This document shows, piece by piece, positions 62,449 to 64,000 of a stretch of 64,000 bases of DNA; the first letter of the stretch is position 1; each line of letters opens with the position of its first letter. The position numbers were made by a program, and so were the translations under genes. The notes beneath the pieces are model-generated. The model was not told the origin of the DNA. It was given only the letters and a program-made list of their open reading frames with translations, and searched no databases. The DNA comes from WVXP01 sp964348095 (GTDB lineage Bacteria; Desulfobacterota; BSN033; WVXP01), in assembly GCA_964348095.1 (NCBI GenBank), contig CAYGBK010000083.1, positions 1-64,000 on the forward strand. Reading direction: 5' to 3'.

Positions 62449-63072
62449 GGCGGTTCTCCTTAATCTGCTTTTAGCCTCTGCAACTTTTCGACCTCTCAGC
62501 CAGTTTTTGCGGTCATAGTTTTTACAGGAAACGGAGGGAAAAATCAATGAGAGATGGATCTATTCCCCCTACTGACTCTGACCACGCTGCCCGTGTGCGC
62601 AGAGTGTTTCCAGTAGTTCAGAGGTCACAGAGTGTGGTTGTGAGCTTTTCTCTGACTGTAGCGTTTTTTTCTCCCTGAGCACCACGACGGAATCGGTTAT
62701 GCTGATCCGCTCTGGCGTTCTCAGGCCCTTTTTGTAGCTCCCGGGTACATCACGGTCTAGAACAGGCGGGCGAGAGAATAAAGGCTATGGGACAATCGAT
62801 TTGCACGTATTGGTTTTCTTTCCCTTTCCCTTTTCCTTTTCCCGTTGGCCTCTATCCTTTTTTCGATCAACCTGCCAGGCCCCATGTTCCGATTGACAAG
62901 AGATGGCAAAACTGAAATCATTACGGGTACCCGACCGCCTTGGTGCCTGTTTCAGAAAAAGACTCAATGAGATTATTCCCATTTCGTTTCGCACGGGTGG
63001 AGGGCGACCCTTTTTCGGTTGGCCCTTCGTCAAGACCTCACTATCGCCCGTACTCTGGAGGGTTTCATCCCT
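62449..63072. other. gene-free stretch with a repeat
   Basis: Contains R4 copy 2 (62780-62881), which is pyrimidine-rich. No other feature supported; GGAGG at 63057-63061 belongs to the next gene. Confidence 0.5.
62780..62881 (+). repeat. dispersed repeat family R4, copy 2
   Basis: AATCGATTTGCACGTATTGG, pyrimidine-rich middle, then CCTTTTTTCGATCAACCTGC and CAGGCC. Same orientation as 56241-56332. Confidence 0.65.
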
Positions 63073-64000
63073 GTGAAATCTACCTTTATATATTCCCAAG
63101 AATTGAGTCGATTCGATTTTGGGCACGATCACCCCTATAAACCAGAAAGGGCGATAAAGACATACGAACTGTGTAAAAGGTACGGTGTCCTTGATCGTCC
63201 ATGGATGGACGTCGTCGAACCTCAGCCCGTCACCCCCGAGGCGCTCGGCTCATTTCATGATGAACGCTATCTTCAACTCCTTCGTGATGCTAGCGCCGGA
63301 AAGGTCTCGGTTGAAATGCTGTCTTACGGCCTCGGAACTGAAGACAATCCCATCCTTCCAGGCATCTACGAATGGTCCCTTAAGACAGCCGGTGGTACGT
63401 TTCTGGGAGCAGATTGCATTGCACGGGGAGATAGTGACGTCGCATTCAATCCGCTTGGCGGGTTCCACCACGCGCGGAGGGACCGAGCCGAGGGGTTTTG
63501 TTATATTAACGACGTCGTTGTCACATCTCTCGATCTTCTCAATCGAGGATTCAGGCTAGCTTTTGTCGACCTTGACGCTCACCACTGTAATGGCGTTCAG
63601 GAGGCGTTCTATGAGGATGATCGACTTCTCGTCATCTCTTTTCATGAGCGTGGTGAAACGCTTTACCCCGGTACGGGAAAAGAAACTGAAATTGGCGAGA
63701 AAAAGGGGCTTGGCTTCACCATCAACGTTCCCTTGAATGCCGAGACAGACGACGAGGTCTACCTCGAGGCTTTCCGAGCAGTTGTTCCACCCGTGCTCAT
63801 AGCTTTTCAGCCTGACATCGTTGTGGTGGAGGTAGGAGCTGATAGCTTGATTTCCGATCCTCTGACCCATCTTCGATTGACGAATAATAGCTATCAGAAG
63901 GCAGTGAAAATCCTTAGAACCCTTTGCCAGAAAATCCTAGCGGTTGGCGGAGGTGGATATGACATCTACCGAACTGCACGGTGCTGGACCCTTGCCTGGT
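63073..64000 (+). CDS. histone deacetylase-family (AcuC-like) protein, N-terminal part
   Basis: Open to the end of the window, so the C terminus is missing; 309 residues visible. GTG start with GGAGG eleven bases upstream. The zinc-dependent deacylase fold is clear: GHDHPYKPERAIKTYEL, the active-site GGFHHARRDRAEGFCYINDVVV, zinc ligands in VDLDAHHCNGVQEAFYEDD, ISFHERGETLYPGTG, VVVEVGADSLISDPLTHL and GGGGYDIYRTARCW. Bacterial members remove acyl groups from lysines (AcuC) or polyamines/acetoin-linked substrates. The next gene may show context. Confidence 0.9.
   Translation, partial: MKSTFIYSQELSRFDFGHDHPYKPERAIKTYELCKRYGVLDRPWMDVVEPQPVTPEALGSFHDERYLQLLRDASAGKVSVEMLSYGLGTEDNPILPGIYEWSLKTAGGTFLGADCIARGDSDVAFNPLGGFHHARRDRAEGFCYINDVVVTSLDLLNRGFRLAFVDLDAHHCNGVQEAFYEDDRLLVISFHERGETLYPGTGKETEIGEKKGLGFTINVPLNAETDDEVYLEAFRAVVPPVLIAFQPDIVVVEVGADSLISDPLTHLRLTNNSYQKAVKILRTLCQKILAVGGGGYDIYRTARCWTLAW

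Noticed and set aside
62785..63132. Minus-strand frame rich in Lys/Glu (115 residues)
   Set aside because: It is the complement of the pyrimidine-rich R4 repeat and runs antisense into the histone-deacetylase-family gene.
1..64000. CRISPR array or alternative genetic code
   Set aside because: No regularly spaced repeats were seen, and TGA ends many well-recognised genes, so UGA recoding genome-wide is excluded.

Overview
The window looks like chromosome of an anaerobic, Gram-negative bacterium of the Desulfobacterota (former Deltaproteobacteria) type. The best evidence is the block at 40.7-52.0 kb: a TIGR03960-type radical SAM protein, ribonuclease G, rplU, rpmA, obgE, proB, proA, nadD, rsfS, a DksA-like protein and a LapA/LapB-like protein. 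That gene order is familiar from Geobacter-like genomes. Two-gene (PA/PB) glycine decarboxylase, ferredoxin-linked 2-oxoacid oxidoreductase, PEP synthase, QueH and many partner-switching regulators fit the same picture. Base composition is near 50% GC. I saw no rRNA, tRNA, CRISPR array or intact transposase by eye. Roughly a fifth of the window is intergenic, unusually roomy and rich in dispersed repeats.

Layout. 0-6 kb: the end of a 2-oxoacid oxidoreductase gamma subunit, a GNAT acetyltransferase, adenine deaminase, QueH and PEP synthase. 6-9.6 kb: a hypothetical gene, bacterioferritin with its own promoter and terminator, and two exported proteins (a thioredoxin/FMN-binding fusion and an SH3 protein). 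9.7-22.5 kb: the centrepiece, a tandem glycine riboswitch with terminator in front of aminotransferase, glyoxylate/hydroxypyruvate reductase, lipB, gcvH, gcvPA, gcvPB, an unrecognised nucleotidyltransferase-like gene, a giant serine hydroxymethyltransferase-GcvT-GcvT fusion and a GcvR-like ACT protein; lipA follows on the opposite strand. 23.5-26.9 kb: a minus-strand signalling module (PAS/SpoIIE phosphatase, HDOD protein, receiver-HATPase fusion, STAS protein). 27-38 kb: an accessory stretch of small exported proteins, gene fragments, a second adenine-deaminase-like amidohydrolase, repeats and a decayed anti-sigma/STAS/MlaE cluster. 39-52 kb: SpoIID-like protein and the ribosomal/proline/NAD block. 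52-64 kb: ComF, an AsmA-like protein, a diguanylate cyclase, a Nudix hydrolase, a second RNase E/G, an unknown helical protein, isocitrate dehydrogenase and the start of a histone-deacetylase-family gene.

How the genes work together. The riboswitch operon appears to contain most of a glycine-to-glycerate route: glycine decarboxylase (H, PA, PB, T) makes methylene-THF, SHMT joins it to a second glycine to give serine, an aminotransferase can turn serine or glyoxylate over, and the D-2-hydroxyacid dehydrogenase reduces hydroxypyruvate or glyoxylate. LipB and LipA supply lipoate for GcvH. The L protein (dihydrolipoamide dehydrogenase) and glycerate kinase are not in the window. The fusion of SHMT with two T-protein modules, the middle one degenerate, is the most striking single feature.

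Dispersed repeats form several families. The clearest is a pair of about 246-bp inverted copies some 30 kb apart and about 95% identical by eye; one copy abuts a truncated anti-sigma gene. All calls were made by reading the sequence; no database search or folding program was run.
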